Under the pieces are notes generated by a model. The model did not search any database. It was not told the DNA's origin and saw nothing but the letters and a program-made list of their open reading frames with translations. Shown piece by piece: positions 11,083 through 22,904 of a stretch of DNA of 64,000 nt; within the stretch, counting starts at the first letter, position 1, and the number at the start of each line of letters is the position of its first letter. Source of the stretch: Zygnema cylindricum (Eukaryota; Streptophyta; Zygnematophyceae; Zygnematales; Zygnemataceae); contig JBBHKE010002612.1 in NCBI GenBank assembly GCA_037447655.1, positions 98,530 through 162,529 of the forward strand. The letters run 5' to 3'. The position numbers were made by a program, and so were the translations under genes.

Positions 11083-11339
11083 CGTACATCAGTAGATAGG
11101 GGTTGTGAGAGGGGTTTAGGACTTAGAGGATTGAGGAGGTAGCCGCCTCTCTCTCAACAAGCTAGTATAAATATTGATATCTTTGCCACTTGATAACTAA
11201 TCGCCTGGTTGGGGTTTTGAGTGATTCTTTTTGCTATGGACTCAAGAGAGTTTAGACTCCACAAGAGTGCAGTCAGATTGTCTATTTGTCTTCTTCGGTA
11301 GCACTTGTTCTAGTTAAAAGTGGGTTATTTTTTTTTCTG

Positions 11340-14300
11340 CTTTCTCTCTTACAAAGCTAAGATAATGTCCATGTGTTTGGCTTTAAAATAATGCTTAGGA
11401 TTGGCAGAAATAGCGATTGTTGCCTGATTATCAAAAAAAAAAAATTGCACACAACTCTTAAGGTGACCAAGCTCACGAAGCAAAGACTTGACCCAGATTA
11501 ATTAATTTACAGCAGAGCAAGAGGCCATATACTCAGCCTCCATGGTGGACTGAGCAATAACCTTTTGTTGTTCCCTACTCTTACAGCAAGCCCCATCACC
11601 CACATATAAAACATATCCAAAAGTACATCTCCTCATCGGAGCATCACCGTAACTGGCATCACTCCAAGTTGCGATGTCAATATTCTCCCCACCCAAATAC
11701 AACCCTAGATCTATAGTTCTTATCAAATATCTAAGGGCTCTCTTAGCTCCCTCCGAATCCCTCTTAGTGGAAGCACTTAGACTTTTACTCTGCACTCCTA
11801 CGGCTGCAACTAAATTGAGCCGGGTACAATTCATAAAATAGATTAGACTTCCCACTACTTGTCTGTAAGGAATAGTCTCCATGAACTTTTGTTCTTCAAG
11901 AGATAATTCCTCATTTAAGACTATGACTCATTCTTCCTTACTCACCTCACTTCCCTTTTTTAACTCCATTGGAGTTGTACAACTATTAGCTTTATCCATC
12001 TGAATTTTTTAAGCATGTTCTCTATTGCTTATTTTTCAGTCAATCTTGTAATCTTCTTTTTCCGGTCTCTTTCTACTTGAATTCCCAAAATATATTTTGC
12101 TTCCCCTATATCATTCATTTCAAATTTCCCCTTAAGATCGGTTTTCAGTTTATTAATTTTTTCCATTGATTTACTTAAAACAAGCAAATCATCAACATAA
12201 ATTGCAATAAATATAACACCTTCATCATCTTCAAAAACATAGATTGAGTGATCTAAGCTGATCTAGATATATCCCATACAAGTAAGAAACTCATCAAGCT
12301 TCTTTTTCCACTGTCGAGGCGCTAGTTTCAAACCATAAAGAGATTTAATCAGCCGGCATACCTTACTCTTCTCTCCTTCCTCCACAAATCCTTCGGGTAG
12401 TTGCATGAAGAATTCCTCTTCCAATTCTCCATGCAAAAAGGTTGTCTTGATGTCCATCTAGTGCACCTCCATGTCTTCTGCTGCAGCCAGACTAACAATT
12501 ATGTGGACAGAGGGAAATATGACGACTTGGGCAAAGGTTTCCTCATAGTCAATTCACTCCTTTTGTGTAAATCCCTTTGCCACTAATCGGGCTTTGTAAC
12601 GCTCAATCGTGTTACCACGGTTCAGTTTTAATTTGACAACCCACTTAGAACCGATTGGTTTTCGGTTAGGTGGATAATCCACCAGCTCCCAAGTATCGGC
12701 TGCCATAATTGAGGCCATCTCCTCATTGATGGTTGTCTTCCACCGGATCCTTCAGGAAAGGTCATCGCCTCTCCGTAAGTCTGAGGTTCTTCTTGATGAG
12801 ATAGTTTGTTACCTTGTAATTAACTTGTTTTTCTTGCAACCTTTTGCTACTTCTCCTTCCCCCCTCAAAATATGAGGCCAGAATAGATGGTTTTCGTGGA
12901 TTCTTTTGAACATTCTCGGCTTCTCCTTTTCCCTTGATTACGAATCAATTTCCACCACGTCTTCCGCTTCGGGTAGAGTTGTCACTAGAGTTTCCGCAGC
13001 CGATTCTTTTTTAGTCTGATTTGTACCTGCAAGAATGTCATCCTCTCTAAAACCTGGATAGTTAAGAAGCTCAAAGTCATCGGAATTTTCTGACTCAAAT
13101 CTGATTTTTACTGACTTTGTATACTTGAAGGGATCCACACACTTTCTTTCATCCAGAACTACTAGATGCTTTACTAAGATTACATCTTCCCATTTTAGAT
13201 CATATACTCTATATCATTTAACATCCTCATCATATCCTAATAAGTATCCGGGTTTTCCTCTAGGATCTAGTTTCCAATTAGACCGATCTGTATCTAGACT
13301 GAATACTTGAATACCGAAAACCTTCAAGTGAGATATGTCTGGTTTCCGGCTGGTCCATCTCTTATAACGTGTTTGGCCTTATATTGTTGAAGTAAGAACT
13401 TTATTTTTGAGTTAATTAGCACAATTTATTTCTTCGGCCCAAATCTTCTTATCCGACAACATAAATCTAGCACTATCACTTAGTGTCCTATTTAATCTTT
13501 CAACTACCCTATTCTGTTACGGGTTTTCTAGAATTGTCTTTTGGTGTTGGACTTCATCTGCCTTCAAAAAATCCTCAAACTGGTTAGAGGTATACTCTCC
13601 AACATTGTCACTCCTTACTCTCTTGATTGGGGTTTCATGGAGTTTTTCACTCCATGCTTTATATTGTCTAAAACATTCTTGAGCTTCTGACTTAAAAAAA
13701 AAAAAACACCCTGGAATACCTAGATTCATCATAAATCTCTTCCCCCCCCGGTGAAGGCACTTTTTCGGTCCCCAAATATTTGTGTGTACTAAATTTAGAA
13801 TCTTTTCTCCCTTATGGTGGCAGTTTATGGGAAAGGTAACATGCTTTGCCTTGAGCACATCCACTACAATCTCTTAGACTCAAACTCTCACCGAACTGAA
13901 TTCCTTCTACTACTCCCATCTTTTTCATCTCACTTAGCTTATCTAGATTCACATGCCCAAGCCTCTTATGCCATAACATTATATCATGACAACCAGCTTA
14001 AAATCAACCTAAACATCCCTTGGCTACCTTTTTCAACTGTGGTATAAATTTCCCTCTCAAAACTAGCAGTAAAGACTCATTTCCTAGTCCTAGTATCAAA
14101 ACCCTTATCATCAAATACAAATGTAGAGATGACGTTTTTGTTCAGCTCCGAAATAAACAATACATCGGAGAATGTAACTATGGGTGTCTTTCTTTCTACT
14201 AACACTTTCAGATCTACCGATCCTACAAGAGTAGTAGTGACTATCCTCCCATCCCCATACTCTATCTCTACAGTGGGAATATTTCTTATGTAAGTGAAAA

Positions 14301-15472
14301 AGTGTTTATCCTTACAAATGTGCATGGAGGCATCTCAATCTACAATCCATCCTGCTTCACCTTTCAATCCACCGAAAACACATTTCTGCTTTTGTGGAAT
14401 TTCGACCTCGTTTTTTGCCTCTAACTCCTCATCGAATAAGAGCTCATCGTCCTCGTCTTTGGATACCACCTCATGTACCGGTGTCACATGGGCTTTTTTC
14501 TTTCCAATCGGGGTTCCACCAGTCTGCCCCTCCTTTAACCGCAGCTTGGCTAACTTAGTGCACTCCGCCATATAGCGCCCTGGTTTCTTACGAAAATGAC
14601 ACAAACCCTTAGGAGCCCTCGGTCCGAACTCGTTGGTCTAAATTTTTTGTCACCCCCCTCCATAACTTCCGACCAGTTTCTTGGAATTATTGTTCCTCCA
14701 ATCAGTCCCAACTGCCAATGCTTGCCCACTCTTTCCTCCCCTTTGGATCTCAATCGTAATATCCCGAACGAGAATCATCCCTACCACTAAATTCTATATC
14801 CACCTTGAGTTCGGCAAGTCCTGCACATAGTTGATTATGTTATCGAACTCATCTGGTAACTTCATGAGCAAACAGTTAACCTTCATCTTTTCAGATTCAA
14901 CCTGTCAAGCACTCTCTAGCTCCATGAAAAGTGTTGCGAGCTCATTTTAAAAATCCAACATCTTCCCCCCCTTGTATACATATGCGTCAATTTTCTGATT
15001 AGCAAACTGCTGTTGCTGAATAGTACCACTTCGGTTCATCTGTATGAGAGCCACCCTAAGATCGGATGCACTCTCTACCTGCAAATGACGAGATGCAAGC
15101 CCTTGAGTAAGATGGCAAAGGATGAAGTGCTTTGCCGCCATATTGTTGAAGTCCCAGGTATCAGTATCATTCTCCTCGTTCTTTGGAATAGGTGACATGA
15201 ATGCTGAACCAGTTCCTATTGGTGAGGTCATCTCCCTTCGTTGATTTGTTCACAACCTCTCCTACTTTTGTCTCCTCCGTTGAAGCTGGATTTGCTTTCA
15301 TTGTGAATCTGCTTCCTGGAAACCCTAGAGACTAGAATACTTGATGGACGCCCCACTTGTCCACTCACTATCCCCCAAAACCTTTTCTAGCATAGAGCTC
15401 CGATCATCATACTTTCCCAGTATATGAAGCCAATTACATTAAAGATGGGTACCCTAGAGGGTGGGCCCATAA
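11340..15472 (-). pseudogene. M1 copia gag-pol, minus strand, degraded
   Basis: Minus-strand copia polyprotein with all domains but many breaks. Gag starts at the ATG in the primer-binding site (plus 15468-15470, MGPPSRVPIFN) and has a damaged zinc knuckle near 14565-14605 whose first Cys survives in CHFRKKPGRYMAEC. A protease/pre-integrase stretch lies at 13820-14330, integrase at about 13130-13860, and RT at about 12100-12900 with the HGELEEEFFMQ block at 12400-12440. RNase H lies at 11502-11900 (PYRQVVGSLIYFMNCTR, TWSDASYGDAP, STMEAEYMAS). The element is cut at its 3' end near 11340, inside the RNase H tail (HMDI..LSF block), where it joins plus-strand LTR sequence. There is no 3' LTR in matching orientation, so it has been truncated or rearranged. 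Confidence 0.9.
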
Positions 15473-15474
15473 CT
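15462..15474 (-). other. M1 primer-binding site: half-tRNA initiator Met
   Basis: The minus strand reads AGTTATGGGCCCA directly after the LTR end (GAGTTTCA). Its ATG starts gag. One base differs from GGTTATGGGCCCA, the exact complement of the plant initiator tRNA-Met anticodon arm. Confidence 0.72.
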
Positions 15475-16449
15475 TGAAACTCTAAGACCTCCATAAGTCC
15501 TCAAAGTGGACAGCCTCCAAGAAGCCTTTGGGATATCCCTAACCCCTTTCTATTTCAGCAAGAATAACTGCCATCCTGGCAAACAAAAGCTCCCACCACC
15601 TTCATCCTTGTGAAGGCAAGACTCCCTTGGGTCGATAGCAAAAAGAATCTCTGAATTTTCTCCCTTGAGCAGTAAGCTATGGAGGGTCAAAGTTGACCTT
15701 TTGTAGAGAAGCTCTCTGGGAGAGAGGGTCCTATCTACCAATTTTTTCTAAGTCCTATCTGTCTCACATACTCTATCTATTAACATACGGAGTCAATCAT
15801 ATTACACTTGCGTACACAAAAGTACAGCTGCCGGTGTACTTTCCTAATGAATATTGTTCGACATGGTCTAAAAGTTGACACATGTCATTTCCGGATTCGG
15901 TCCATTAATTCCCGAAGATGTCGCCATCTAACGCAATTTCGCCACGTGTCATCCAATACTTGCGCGGTATTTGATTCATTTAAAGAAACAAATGCGCGGT
16001 ACTTGTTTTTTATCTGTACCATAATCCGTACTTTTACATACTATATTTATGTATTCTCAAGCAGTTCCGTTAAATGAAATATCCTACATGGTAATGTTTA
16101 AATAAATATCAAAACCTACAGCATGTATCATTAGCTCTAGACCTAACGGATAAGGTTATTGGCTAACAGCTGCGTGATGTCCGGCAGGTTCCAGGATCAA
16201 ATCCTGGTTGCATCACTATTTCTTTAGGTATATAAACTACAAAACTAGAATTCAATAAGTGAACTAATCTTTTTCCCGTAAACCTCTGGATAGCCTAGGT
16301 AGCCATGGCTTTAGCTTCCTCTCCAACTTCTCAGTGACTACGACAAGTGTGGGAGTAGGAGAGAGAAGTTAGAGAAAGACAGCCTCATCTTCTTTCTATA
16401 TTTCTCTTTAGACCTAGAAAATACATTAAAAAGACCATCAATTTCTACA
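15475..16449 (-). repeat. M1 5' LTR, minus orientation
   Basis: The minus strand starts TGTAGAAATTGATGG (plus end 16449) and ends GAGTTTCA (plus 15475). It keeps the AGCCATGGCT palindrome (about 16302-16311), a tRNA-like module, a CCACGTGTC G-box-like site (15942-15950), and GTAC at 15812, 15822 and 15836. It clearly belongs to the E1 LTR superfamily but is strongly diverged from it. Confidence 0.8.
16141..16216 (+). other. tRNA-like module antisense to the M1 LTR
   Basis: The plus strand has an A-box-like CTAACGGATAAGG (16143-16155) and a B-box GGATCAAATCC (16194-16204) inside a perfect 5-bp T-arm stem, CCAGG/CCTGG (16191-16207). This is the best-preserved T-arm among the LTR tRNA-like modules here. 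Confidence 0.6.
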
Positions 16450-17177
16450 AGTTTGTGAGAGGCTAAAGATAGGGGAGGAAAGGTTTATGGCTTTAAAGCC
16501 ATATAGACAGGTAGTTTGAAGTCTTATATATTTTTTGAACTGTACGAGACCCGACATTGCAATAGCTGTGAGAGTCATGAGTAGAAGTCTACAAAATCCT
16601 AAAAAGGTAGATTGGGAAGCAACAAAAAGGGTGTTGAGATATCTTGTAGATACTCGAAATCATAAGCTTGTACTCGAAGAAGGAGAGGTGAAAATAAAGA
16701 CATGGAGCGATGTTATCATGGAGACATGCCAAGCCAAAAATCTACAACCGACTTTGTTTTGAATATTCGAGATGGAACATGCTGCTAGAGTAGCAAACTA
16801 CAAAAGGTTACAGCTCAATCCACAATGGAGTCAGAATATATGGTAGCAGCTTTCGCCCTCAAGGAGCTCCTATGGGTCAAGTCCATTTACAAGAACTTTG
16901 GTATATGCAAAGTGTTCCTCAAGCTATCTGGTGTGACAACTAGGCAACCATTTCAATTACCTCTAACCCCAGCCATCATTTTAAGAGCAAACACATGGAT
17001 GTTAGACTTCACTTTGTAACAAAAAAAGTACTTGCAAAAGTTTTTAAATTGTGTTATTTATCAGATGAGAAGATGGTGGCTGACATGTTAACAAAAGCCA
17101 TTCCTGCTTCTCAGTTACAATTTTGCACAGATGCTATTTGAGTTAGTGAGTAACTAAGTCTAAAAATTTTAGGGGAG
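16450..17177 (+). pseudogene. P3: copia RNase H tail
   Basis: Plus-strand 3' end of a copia polyprotein: PYRQVV and MNCTRPDIAIAV at 16499-16560, RVLRYL near 16628, a damaged TWSD block near 16700, a shifted STMESEYM near 16820-16840, an HMDVRLHFV block near 16993, and an MLTKAIP tail near 17085-17105. It ends before a polypurine tract, AGGGGAG, at 17171-17177. Several frameshifts and stops break it. The upstream boundary at 16450 is the start of the M1 LTR, so M1 probably inserted into, or recombined with, this element. Confidence 0.85.
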
Positions 17178-18240
17178 TGTTGTAATATATAAACCTTTAT
17201 TTCAGTAAATAGGGGTAAAATAACTTAGAATATTTTCTAAGTAGTCTACTGTAATACTTACCTTAATTAGCGTTACAATAGCAAAAAGTACAGTAGAGTG
17301 TATTGTACTTTTGCAAGGACACGTGTTGGCAAAAAACATATGCTGGTTTTTCAGAGTGGCATCGACAGTCACATATACATGTCACGCAATTGACGATTCG
17401 ATTCACAAGACCGGCAAAACGAGATTTGAATCAGTTATTCCGTAAATATATGGTATAGTTTGACGGTACCATCGTCGATTGAATTTGTTCCAATGGACGA
17501 GTTTCACCTGGGACCACAAGCGTGATTCACGAGGGACCACAAGCGTGATTCACGTGGGACCACAAGTGAAGAAGCACTCAGGTGCTTCGTACTACACCAC
17601 CACATTCAGCGAGACTTTAGCGATTACCGCTGACTAAGCATTTAGAACGTTTTGTGTACGGTTGGAAAGTTTTGTGTACGGTTTAATATTTGGAAGTATA
17701 TGAATAACATTGTTTTATAGTTTAGTGGAATAAAAAATAGTGTTTTATTAATCAGGTTTTTGGAAAGTAATAATTAGGGTTTTGAGGTACGATGACGTAC
17801 TGGTGGGATGCTTTGTCGTTAGTCAAAATAATAACCGTAGTAACGGTTACCCAAATTAGTGTAGATCAGAAGATACACACTGTGAGTATATAACTTAGGA
17901 CTTAGCTAATTTTGTAGCATCCGGTTTTGGGAATATGATTTTATAAAAAGGCAGTTTTTGGGAAACTTCCAGACATCATATCTTATGGTTTACTTGGTCA
18001 TTTGGGCTGCAATTTTGGGAATTGTCAGTTTAATGTATTGTGTATCACTATTGGAAATATGAGGCATATTGACCTTCTGAGTCATATTTTGTGTTAGATC
18101 AAAGTTGGATGTTGAGTAGGTACTTTAATAGTTTTTGTTGTTTTCACGTCTACTTCCACTACTATTGATGGTCCTCCTCCTACAATGGTGTTTGTAGAAC
18201 AACATGGATATAACTTGAAGGTATGTCCTAAATTATTATA
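17178..18240 (+). mobile_element. P3 LTR and possible gag start
   Basis: An LTR starting TGTTGTAATATATAAACC directly follows the polypurine tract. It contains GTACs at 17288 and 17305 and a tandem GTGATTCACG-type repeat at about 17508-17565. The LTR end is uncertain, probably near 18100. After it, 18150-18225 reads TTIDGPPPTMVFVEQHGYN. This resembles the Ser/Thr-rich gag starts at 29050 (minus) and 30548 (plus), so the LTR may be shared with the 5' end of a second plus-strand copy. Near 18240 the sequence switches to minus-strand gag of MX. Confidence 0.55.
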
Positions 18241-18876
18241 TTAAAAATAATTCTTAGGTCCATTTCCGGACTCACTATTACTTCTAATTTTCCGAAACAA
18301 AGACTTATAGACCTCCATATTCCTTTCAAAGAACTTTTTCCAATCATTTTTATCTAACAGTATATGGATTACTTGGCTTAATTTCTAATCTTTTTTATCA
18401 ATTTGAGTTAATCTATTTGATGCATTTCTATAGTCACTAAGTAATCCTCTCATTAATAAAACAACTTGTTGAGCATCTGTAAATCATCCTCTTGCCAAAG
18501 CATTTTCTGCAAACAATCTTTCTTTTCCAGTACAATAATCCACCATGTTTTCGCCTATATACTTATATCCAAAAAGTTTAGTGGCACTACTAAACCAGTG
18601 ATACAACGAAGTCTCTGAATACCTACATTCTTGGCATTTCCATAGTTCAGCTGCATTTTTCAACTTTAGATATGTCATTTCATGTTTCTTATTCAAGGAG
18701 TTCTTGATAACTCTTAGACACTCACGGTTCTTCTTTTCCCATCCACTTGATGTTTCGGCTAGAGTACCATCCACCACATTTATTAGCTATATCATCTCGA
18801 AGTAGCTCTCAAGCACACACTTCCAGTAGTGATATTTAAATCCAATAAATATGGGAAGTCATGGGTGTGGGCCCAT
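18241..18876 (-). pseudogene. MX gag N-terminal part, minus strand
   Basis: Gag fragment of a copia element. The ATG in the primer-binding site (plus 18874-18876) opens MGPTPMTSHIYWI and meets a stop soon after. The longer frame at 18484-18777 carries the copia Gag (UBN2-like) pattern: LKLKNAAELWKC (about 30 residues after a W-K pair), YKYIGENMVDYC and RLFAENALARG. The element is truncated near 18240 where plus-strand P3 sequence begins, so zinc knuckle and pol are absent. Confidence 0.7.
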
Positions 18877-18880
18877 AACC
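18868..18880 (-). other. MX primer-binding site: half-tRNA initiator Met
   Basis: The minus strand reads GGTTATGGGCCCA, a perfect complement of the initiator tRNA-Met anticodon arm, directly after an LTR end (GGAAAACA). Confidence 0.75.
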
Positions 18881-20146
18881 TGTTTTCCATAGCATATTTC
18901 AGCCATGGATTTCTCTTGGAAGCACGAAAGACTACCCCCAAAAACAGTTGTGTTTTACACAACACAGATTACTCCACAATAATCAAAATCCCCTCAAACT
19001 GCACCAATGTGCAGTGTACTATAAACAGTGTAAACTCCCAAAGTTAAAGCCAAATCCACAAAGTAATCTATAAGATATAAGCTCCAGGGTTTCCCAAAAA
19101 CAGCTGACAGCTTTTCAAACTAACCAGGTAGACTTCTCACAAAATTCTACAAAGATAACAAAAAAGACTGAAACTACACACACATATATTTTCTAGATAA
19201 TAGAATATCCTCACAAAGTTTCATATCAAAAAATCAAACAAAGCGATTACACCATTAGGTCAAAGTTGCAAAAAAACAGTATGCTATTACTTTGATAAAC
19301 TTGACCGTGATACTGAAAATAAACTAAATCCTACAATTTATACTCACATAGTTATCTACTAAGGCCTACACTTATCAAAGAACTACTCGTTTAACTAAGT
19401 ACTGTACACTAATAAAGACACTCTTTGTCAACGGTATGTCTACTGGACCAGAAGTACGTCCAAAACCCTAATTATAACTTTTATCCTATTTCAATATTTT
19501 AACACTTAAAACTAATTCACTACATACAAATTAAAGTTATTTCACATATTTACAAATAGTGGCCGTACATAAATTGTGCCACTTGCTTTGTTAGCAATTG
19601 GTGAATCCTTCCAAAAGATTGTCAAGCAAAACTGAAATCTCTTGGTAGCAAATTAGTTGCGCAAAGCGACGCGACTTGCTTAGTCAGCTGTGGTCTTGTC
19701 AAATTTCCCGCGTCGTCGATGTATGAGGGATCGAATGATGACATTAGCGTATATACAAGAGTATTCCGTAACGCCGTAAGATGTAAGATATTTTTTCGCA
19801 ATAGAGGACACGCGTCCTGTAACATTGTCCCAATGTGGTCCCATTTTGAATAGCGTCCATCAACTTGATTCGTATCCGTCATTCATTCCTGCTTCCGTAC
19901 TATTTTTCGTGTGTCATTGTATTGGATTCCTTACAAGATTGTTCTCGTACAGATACATTTCATCCGCTCTTGCTGACGTCGCGTGTCCCATGAAGTACAT
20001 TACACTCTTTTGTACATGAGTTACCGTCACACTATTAGAGGTCAGTACTGAAGTGTTTATACTCTAAAAATAATCTAATTACCAATCCCTCTCTCACTAA
20101 CCTATTTACTGTGAACTAAAGCTTTCAAATCACAACACAACTTACA
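18881..20146 (-). repeat. MX 5' LTR, minus orientation
   Basis: The minus strand starts about TGTAAGTTGTGTTGTG (plus 20146) and ends GGAAAACA (plus 18881). The start, with AAAGCTTTAGT and a GAGAGAG run, resembles the LTR start seen at 29767 and 30699, so it is the same family as M3. GTAC motifs occur near 19400-19460 and 19995-20015. The exact outer end is inferred from the switch to copia coding sequence. Confidence 0.65.
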
Positions 20147-22009
20147 TTATGAAAAGTTTAGAAACTAGATTTAATCAATGAAAGACACCTTATGAAGTGT
20201 GAACTGGAAGAAAACTAAATGTCAATCACTTCAGAGGATTTGAAAGCAAGTGCTTTGTACTAGATAACTTACCAAATTTGAAACAAAGTTCAAAGTCTAT
20301 ACCTAGAATTTTCATGGGATATGATGATGACTGTGTAAGATACAAAATTTATTGTCCTCAAATACACACTATACAAAATTTATTGTCCTCAAATACACAC
20401 TATACAGATTGCCACAAATATTCAGGAGAAAAATAAAAGTGAGTCCATAAAGGTATTTAGTATGAATGAAAATGAGAAGAAGGAAAAACTATAAGAATTT
20501 GTTATCTTGAATCAAATTCCGTTTCAGTCTTCGATAACTTCTACTTCTTTTTCTATTAGAGTGCCAAATAATGGAGTACAACCAGCTAGTGAACCGCCAA
20601 GAGCAGCAGACCCTCCTCTGCCTCGACCTCAGAGTCAAAATTGTAATCCAAGAGTTCCAGCCTTAGATTTTCCGGGGTGAAAAAGACAAAGTTCTCGCTT
20701 GAGGGGAGAACAAATTCAATATATTTTTTTTTCCAAGTACTAGGGAGCCTCTTACCATTCAGGAAGCATTTTCTGTTCTTGAAAGGATCACCGAATTGCA
20801 GCTACAAATGATGAGATGAAGTCGATTATGGAAGCTCAAACGTGGGAGCTTGTGGAGCTTCCACTAAATCGGAAAGCCATTGGCTACAAGTGGGTCTTCA
20901 AAGTGAAGCTCAACCCAGACAACACTATTAAAAGGTATAAAGCTCGTCTGGTTGCAAAGGGCTTTAGTCACAAAGAAGGAATAGACTGTGAGGAAACCTT
21001 TTCTCCTGTTGTCGGGTTTCCCACTGTCAGAGTCTTGTTGTCTCTAGCTGCAATAGACAATATGGAGTTGCATCAAATGGATGTTAAAAGTGCTTTCTTG
21101 CATGGAGATTTAGAGGAAGTAATTTATATGAAACAACCCGAAGGGTATGCAGAAAAAAGAAAGGAAAATCTAGTCTGTAAACTGTTGAAATCACTGTATG
21201 GATTAAAATAGGCTCCACGTCAGTGGAATCTGAAATTGGATGAGTTTCTTACCAGTCAAGGTTTCACAAAGATCAGCTCAGATCACTCCGTTTACGTCAT
21301 GGAAGGAGAGGATGGTGTGATCTATGTAGCAGTGTATGTAGATGACCAACTGCTTATTAATAAGTCTATAAATGAGATAAATAAGATAAAAGCATCTTTG
21401 AATGCCAGGTTTGAAATGAAGGATTTAGGCGAGGTGAAGTATATCCTAGGCATTCAGGTAGAGAGAGATAAGAATCAGAAGGTAATTTATCTCACTCACA
21501 GAGAGGCCATTGGAAATGTACTTCAAAGATTTGGCATGGCAAAGGCAAAGGGGAGTGCCACCCTTATGGAGTTTAGCCAAAAAGTGGAAGGAAAGGAGAC
21601 ACATGGATGAATGCTACTCGAGGATGACATTGAACCAAGGGAGTCACAGTTCATGTCCACAATTCCTTACAAACAAGTTGTTGGGAGTCTTATCTATTTC
21701 ATGAAATGCACGCGTCCTGATATTGCAGCGTTAGTTGGAGCTCTGAGCCAAGCCTTCAGAACCCGAAAAGATCAGATAGGGAGGCAGCAAAACGAGTTCT
21801 CAGATACCTTGTAAGAACACGGGATATCTCACTTTCTCTCGGAGTAGATGAAGTGAAAATTAGCACTTGGAGTGATGCGAGTTATGGTGACATGCCAAGC
21901 CGACGCTCTACCATTGGATTCATTTTGAAGATCGGTGATGGTACTTGCTGCTGGACGAGCAAGCTTCAAAATGTGACTGCTCAATCTACCATGGAAGCTA
22001 AATATATGG
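20147..22009 (+). pseudogene. P4: copia integrase C-term, RT and RNase H
   Basis: Plus-strand copia pol starting inside the integrase C-terminal part (TPYEVWTGRKLNVNHF near 20175-20225; IFMGYDDDCVRYKIY near 20305). RT lies at 20816-21500, with [19 protein letters not shown], one TAG at 21209-21211 in the SLYGLK-APRQW block (a Gln-to-stop change), and YVDDQLLINKS at 21335. RNase H starts near 21611 (PYKQVVGSLIYFMKCTRPDI) and continues through TWSDASYGDM to STMEAKYM at 22008, where it stops at the M2 LTR. Frameshifts lie near 21610 and 21770. It resembles P6 at 28213-28960 but overlaps it in content, so the two are separate copies. Confidence 0.9.
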
Positions 22010-22891
22010 TGCAATTCTGTGTCCTACATTGGACCACAGAATAGAGGAAGCCTCGAGATACTATTTAACTAACCCAATTAAAGCCACAACCACTGCTGTC
22101 CAAGAAGACAAAATGACATTTTGACTGCACCCTTATGCAGCCTGGACTCCCTTGAGTTCGTAGCAAAAAAAATCACTGAAAACAGACAACTAGCCGATAA
22201 GTTATGAGGCAGTAAAAATGCCAATTTGTACAAACTCTTAAAGGGAGAGGTGACTACCAACAAATTTTTTTCTAAGTCTTGATTCCCTGTAATAACTTCT
22301 ATTTACTGAAGTACGGACTTATCAAATTACTGTACCGTACCAAATAGTACTACTGCCGGTGTACCTTTTGTACGGCCTATGTACGACAAGGCTATTAAGT
22401 GGAAGCGTGTCTGCTTTTCACTCGTCCGTAAATTCCTCGGAATTCCCATGACCAAATGTCATCTCTCCACGTGGCTCTAGGTCATGCCACGTCACAAAAC
22501 GCCAAAGTGACCACTCCGGGATTTCGGCGATGATGTCGGCCGTCGGATCAAAACATATTTTACACGGTTCAGATTCGCGTACATGCAGAAATTGCTCATT
22601 TTGGTTAGTCTGCTGTTAATTAGCTGTTTCGTTAATGTTTATATATTTATGAAACCCGTCACGTGTATCGTTTCGTAACGCCTTAATGGTGAAGGCGTTA
22701 GGCTTCAAAGAATCTAGAGGTCACAGGTTCAAATCTAGTATTAGGCATCATTTTAGCCAAAATACCCTTAACTGAAAAAACTGCCACTTTCTAAATATGG
22801 CGGCAGCCATGGCGCGCCTTTGATCCTCACTCTCTTTCTTTAAAACAAAACTAAAATAGGGAAGTGAACTATTAATTACCTCTTTTCAACA
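22010..22891 (-). repeat. M2 3' LTR, mosaic
   Basis: 882 bp. Plus positions 22537-22891 match 27858-28212 with about one mismatch, and the remaining 22010-22536 is only loosely similar to the other LTR. It has GTAC at 22311, 22332, 22337, 22347, 22361, 22370 and 22381 (seven in 74 bp), a G-box at 22467-22475, and a tRNA-like module at 22678-22750. Confidence 0.85.
22678..22750 (+). other. tRNA-like module antisense to the M2 3' LTR
   Basis: The plus strand has an A-box-like CCTTAATGGTGAAGGCG (22681-22697) and a B-box GGTTCAAATCT (22726-22736), with a mostly paired T-arm. A matching copy lies at 27999-28071 in the 5' LTR. Confidence 0.55.
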
Positions 22892-22900
22892 CTCCCCTTA
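22892..22900 (-). other. M2 polypurine tract
   Basis: The minus strand reads TAAGGGGAG directly before the LTR start TGTTGAAAAGAGG. Confidence 0.8.
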
Positions 22901-22904
22901 ATTC

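Larger units (their letters stand above)
3990..11330 (+). mobile_element. Outer copia LTR split by insertion of E1
   Basis: An LTR in plus orientation starts TGTTGGAATC at 3990. It has the conserved AGCCATGGCT palindrome (4137-4146), an antisense tRNA-like module, and a GTAC cluster (4616-4688). It is interrupted at 4688 by E1 and resumes at 11083 with GTACATCAGTAGATAGGGG, followed by the conserved U5-type sequence up to about 11316-11340. There it fuses to minus-strand copia M1. The target CGTAC is duplicated on both sides of E1, so joining 4688 to 11088 restores a continuous LTR. No internal region in the same orientation remains, so this is a solo or truncated LTR. Confidence 0.8.

Noticed and set aside
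17508-17565. CRISPR-like short repeats (GTGATTCACG units)
   Set aside because: Only two or three adjacent units within a plant-type LTR; no spacer structure and no cas genes.
22678-22750. Functional tRNA gene
   Set aside because: A and B boxes are present, but no full cloverleaf, matching acceptor stem or clear anticodon was found, and it lies inside repeated LTRs.
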